Shown here piece by piece: positions 41,670 to 44,299 of a DNA stretch of 44,299 nucleotides (position 1 is its first letter; each line of letters opens with the position of its first letter). The notes beneath the pieces are model-generated. The model ran no database searches, had not been told where the DNA came from, and saw nothing but the letters and a program-made list of their open reading frames with translations. Origin of the DNA: Flavobacterium tibetense (GTDB taxonomy: Bacteria; Bacteroidota; Bacteroidia; Flavobacteriales; Flavobacteriaceae); assembly GCF_003293845.1 (NCBI RefSeq), contig NZ_QLST01000018.1, forward strand, positions 1 through 44,299, read 5' to 3'. The translations under genes were made by a program, and so were the position numbers.

Positions 41670-44045
41670 GTGAAAAAAATATTCCAGAAATTCTATAATT
41701 TCATCAAGCTTAAAGTAACAAATAACAAGAAAAAATCCATTTTCTTGTTGTTGCTTATGGTTGTTTACTATTTTTCACTACCCAAACAACTTTTCGAAAA
41801 CCAATATGCAACCGTAATTGAAAGTTCAGATGGACAATTAATAGGTGCAAAAATAGCTGCTGATGGGCAATGGCGTTTTCCACAAACCGATAGCGTTCCC
41901 AATAAGTTTGAAAAATGTATTGTAGCTTTTGAAGATCAATATTTTTATAAGCATGTTGGCTTCAATCCTGGTGCAATGTATCACGCTTTTTTGCAAAATA
42001 GAAAAGCAAATAAAGTAGTTCGTGGTGGAAGTACATTAACCCAACAAGTAATTCGATTACACAGAAACGGCAAAAAAAGAACGTATTTCGAGAAAGTTAT
42101 TGAAGTGGTTTTGGCCACTCGACTCGAACTTCGCCATTCGAAAGAAGAAATTCTTGCCTTGTACGCTGCTCACGCGCCTTTTGGAAGTAATGTAGTGGGA
42201 TTGGAAATGGCTTCTTGGCGTTATTTTGGGTTGCAATCGCATCAATTATCTTGGGCTGAAGCGGCAACTTTAGCAGTTTTACCCAATGCACCAAGTTTAA
42301 TTTACCCTGGAAAAAATCAGGAAAAATTATTACAAAAACGTAATCGGTTACTAAAAAGACTTTATGAAAATCAAGTAATTGATCAAGCTACTTACGAACT
42401 TTCATTGGAAGAAACCTTACCACAAAAACCTTTTGCTGTACCACAAATTGCACCTCATTTGTTGCAAAAAGTAGCTAAAAAACAAGCGAATCAAAAAGTA
42501 GTAACCACTATAAATTATGACATTCAAGAACGTGTAAACGAAATTGTAAACCAATATTACCAACAATACAAACAAAATCAGGTGTATAATATGGCGGTTT
42601 TGGTTGTTGAGGTAAAAACTCGAAATATCGTGGCTTATGTTGGTAACAGTCCAACAGATAAAGACCACCAAAAAGATGTGGATATTATTGATGCGCCAAG
42701 AAGTTCGGGCAGTATTTTGAAGCCGTTTTTATACGCTTCTATGCTCGATGATGGTGAGTTGTTGCCAAAATCTTTGGTTCCTGATATTCCTACGCAAATT
42801 TCGGGGTATTCGCCTCAAAATTACAATCTTACTTATGATGGTGCAGTGCCAGCGGATAGAGCTTTGGCGCGTTCGTTGAATATTCCATCGGTTTTGCTTT
42901 TGCAAGAGTATTCGGTGAATAAATTTTATGAGCAATTGCAAAAATTTCAATTTCGAAGCATTAATAGACCGCCATCAAACTACGGACTTTCCTTAATTTT
43001 AGGTGGTGCCGAAACCAATTTGTGGGATTTGTGTAAATCGTATGCGTTTATGGCTGGGACTTTGGACTTTTATACCAAAAATCAAGATCAATATAGAACT
43101 AAGGAATTGGCTAATTTGAATTATGAATTTGATAGAAAAGCAGATTTTGGTTCGCCAACTAAGCAGAAAAATATTCTACAACCCGCTTCCATTTGGCATA
43201 CATTAAGTGCTATGAAAGAAGTAAACCGACCCAATGGTGATGAAGCTTGGCGTTTTTACGATTCTTCATTAGAATTGGCATGGAAAACAGGAACAAGTTT
43301 TGGTGCTCGCGATGCTTGGGCGCTTGGTGTAACGCAAGATTATGTTGTGGGAGTTTGGGTTGGAAATGCAACAGGTGAAGGTCGACCTATGTTATCTGGA
43401 GTGGAAGCTGCTGCGCCAATACTATTTGATGTTTTTCAATTATTTCCAAAAGCTAAATGGTTCGCAACGCCTTATAACGACATGGAAGAAGTTGAAGTTT
43501 GTGAAAAATCGGGGTTTTTGGCAAAAGATAATTGTCCAAAAGTACTTTCTTGGGTACCAAAAACAGCTAAGAAAACAGAAAATTGTCCGTATCATCAATG
43601 GATTCATTTGGATACAACGGAGCAATTTCGAGTGAATAGTTCTTGCGAATCACCCGAAAATATGATCATGCTTTCGTGGTTTGTATTGCCGCCCGTGATG
43701 GAATGGTATTACAAATCCAAAAATGTGGATTATCAAGTATTGCCCAACTTCAAAAATGGCTGTGAATCACAGTTACAAGAAGTTACTATGGGTTTTATTT
43801 ATCCAAATGAAGGTACAAAAATCATGTTAACCAAGAATTTCAATGGCGAATTACAACCCGCAATTATAAAAATAGCACATACCAAAACCGATGCTACAGT
43901 ATATTGGTACGCAAACGAAATCTACTTAGGAAGCACCAAAACTTTTCACGAAATGCCAATTTTATTACCAACCGGAAGCTATTTAATGACTGTTGTTGAT
44001 GATTTGGGTTACGAAATCAAAAGAAAAATCACTATTGAGCAATAA
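41670..44045 (+). CDS. pbpC: Penicillin-binding protein 1C
   Basis: This 791-residue bifunctional peptidoglycan synthase is anchored by one N-terminal helix (about 23-37). The glycosyltransferase (GT51) domain has catalytic E88 (AFEDQYFYKHVGFNP) and RGGSTLTQQVIRL. The transpeptidase domain has S348-x-x-K351 (SSGSILKPF), S402-x-N404 (RSLNIP) and K539-T-G541. The last roughly 90 residues form the PBP1C C-terminal domain (GFIYPNEGTKIMLTKNFNGE). All catalytic residues are present. The start is GTG. Family knowledge: PBP1C pairs with bacterial alpha-2-macroglobulin, thought to repair the wall after a breach while the macroglobulin traps invading proteases. Confidence 0.95.
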   Translation: MKKIFQKFYNFIKLKVTNNKKKSIFLLLLMVVYYFSLPKQLFENQYATVIESSDGQLIGAKIAADGQWRFPQTDSVPNKFEKCIVAFEDQYFYKHVGFNPGAMYHAFLQNRKANKVVRGGSTLTQQVIRLHRNGKKRTYFEKVIEVVLATRLELRHSKEEILALYAAHAPFGSNVVGLEMASWRYFGLQSHQLSWAEAATLAVLPNAPSLIYPGKNQEKLLQKRNRLLKRLYENQVIDQATYELSLEETLPQKPFAVPQIAPHLLQKVAKKQANQKVVTTINYDIQERVNEIVNQYYQQYKQNQVYNMAVLVVEVKTRNIVAYVGNSPTDKDHQKDVDIIDAPRSSGSILKPFLYASMLDDGELLPKSLVPDIPTQISGYSPQNYNLTYDGAVPADRALARSLNIPSVLLLQEYSVNKFYEQLQKFQFRSINRPPSNYGLSLILGGAETNLWDLCKSYAFMAGTLDFYTKNQDQYRTKELANLNYEFDRKADFGSPTKQKNILQPASIWHTLSAMKEVNRPNGDEAWRFYDSSLELAWKTGTSFGARDAWALGVTQDYVVGVWVGNATGEGRPMLSGVEAAAPILFDVFQLFPKAKWFATPYNDMEEVEVCEKSGFLAKDNCPKVLSWVPKTAKKTENCPYHQWIHLDTTEQFRVNSSCESPENMIMLSWFVLPPVMEWYYKSKNVDYQVLPNFKNGCESQLQEVTMGFIYPNEGTKIMLTKNFNGELQPAIIKIAHTKTDATVYWYANEIYLGSTKTFHEMPILLPTGSYLMTVVDDLGYEIKRKITIEQ

Positions 44046-44077
44046 AAAAACCGACAATCTTTCGAAAAGCGGTTTTT
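44046..44077 (+). terminator. Terminator of pbpC
   Basis: Stem AAAAACCG / CGGTTTTT (8 bp) with a 16-nt loop and T-rich second arm, directly after the pbpC stop. Confidence 0.75.
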
Positions 44078-44081
44078 GGTA

Positions 44082-44207
44082 TTATTTAATTTCATTTCCT
44101 TCTTTGTCAAAGAAATGGTATTCAAGATACGTGTAAGCGTCACGAGATTTGATATTAAGAGGAGGAAGTCCGGTGGACTTCAGGTATTTATAAAAACAAA
44201 AAAACCG
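44082..44207 (-). pseudogene. Duplicated 3' fragment of the neighbouring gene
   Basis: A minus-strand frame of 41 codons without a start codon ends in TAA. It encodes YKYLKSTGLPPLNIKSRDAY followed by TYLEYHFFDKEGNEIK. Its last 63 bases (44082-44144) are identical to 44237-44299, the end of the next minus-strand gene, so it is a partial duplicate left downstream of that gene's terminator. The family is not recognised. Confidence 0.6.
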
Positions 44208-44234
44208 TTATTCAATTAAGAGTAACGGTTTTTA
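44199..44234 (-). terminator. Terminator of the right-edge minus-strand gene
   Basis: Stem AAAAACCGTTA / TAACGGTTTTT (11 bp) with a 12-nt loop. It is T-rich on the minus strand and begins 3 nt after the stop codon of the right-edge gene. Confidence 0.8.
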
Positions 44235-44236
44235 GT

Positions 44237-44299
44237 TTATTTAATTTCATTTCCTTCTTTGTCAAAGAAATGGTATTCAAGATACGTGTAAGCGTCACG
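44237..44299 (-). CDS. 3' end of an unrecognised gene (partial)
   Basis: Only the last 20 codons and the stop are in the window: RDAYTYLEYHFFDKEGNEIK. The gene continues beyond the right edge. The fragment is too short to assign a family. It is followed by a strong terminator and then by the duplicated copy of the same end. Confidence 0.6.
   Translation of the reverse strand, partial: RDAYTYLEYHFFDKEGNEIK

Noticed and set aside
1..44299. CRISPR arrays, rRNA operons, prophage or complete insertion sequences
   Set aside because: No regularly spaced repeats, rRNA-like sequence, phage structural genes or transposase genes were found on either strand.

Overview
The window is AT-rich chromosomal DNA from a member of the Bacteroidota, most likely the family Flavobacteriaceae (a Flavobacterium-like organism). 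The evidence is protein families largely restricted to that phylum (PorP/SprF, type A and type B type IX secretion C-terminal signals, DUF3078), a eukaryote-like ribonucleotide reductase, and repeated promoter elements of the form TAnnTTTG, the -7 consensus of Flavobacterium and Bacteroides. No rRNA gene, complete tRNA gene, CRISPR array or intact transposase was found.

Layout. 1-2.8 kb: a PorP/SprF protein cut by the left edge and a PorE-like OmpA protein, an outer-membrane/periplasmic pair tied to type IX secretion. 2.9-4.2 kb: queD, a 2OG-Fe(II) oxygenase and a 58-residue membrane protein. 4.3-11.2 kb, minus strand: a large type IX cargo protein (type B signal) and a 1128-residue predicted outer-membrane barrel. 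11.2-12.3 kb: a small accessory patch with an orphan membrane protein bounded by a 26-bp direct repeat that carries a promoter, and a ParE-type toxin-antitoxin pair. 12.3-26.4 kb: housekeeping genes (aspartate kinase, GNAT acetyltransferase, fructose-bisphosphatase, HupE/UreJ-like protein, dCMP deaminase, S41 protease, a marC operon, DUF3109, nrdB-nrdA, an RDD protein, dGTPase). Several of these act on the dNTP pool. 26.5-29.8 kb: a lipoprotein-like Asp-box propeller protein with a nested PA domain and a type A secretion signal.

29.8-32.8 kb is the main accessory islet. It has a 5'-truncated regulator-like reading frame bracketed by two 59-bp repeats and several terminators. On the minus strand follows an orphan Rhs tip: the end of an Rhs core fused to an HExxH metalloprotease-like toxin domain, translationally coupled to a lipoprotein that is probably its immunity protein, with a second lipoprotein gene upstream that overlaps the broken Rhs core. 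No full-length rhs gene is present. This is the best candidate for an unusual system here.

32.8-44.3 kb: DUF3078 and dxs (minus), tadA (plus, divergent from dxs with promoter motifs almost touching both start codons), then an alpha-2-macroglobulin lipoprotein and penicillin-binding protein 1C, a known periplasmic defence/repair pair. The right edge holds the 3' end of an unrecognised minus-strand gene and, just beyond its terminator, a duplicated copy of that same 3' end.

Start codons were moved inward from the longest possible reading frame in several genes where the upstream start is TTG or GTG and lies before or inside a promoter motif, or where a lipoprotein signal peptide begins at an internal ATG.
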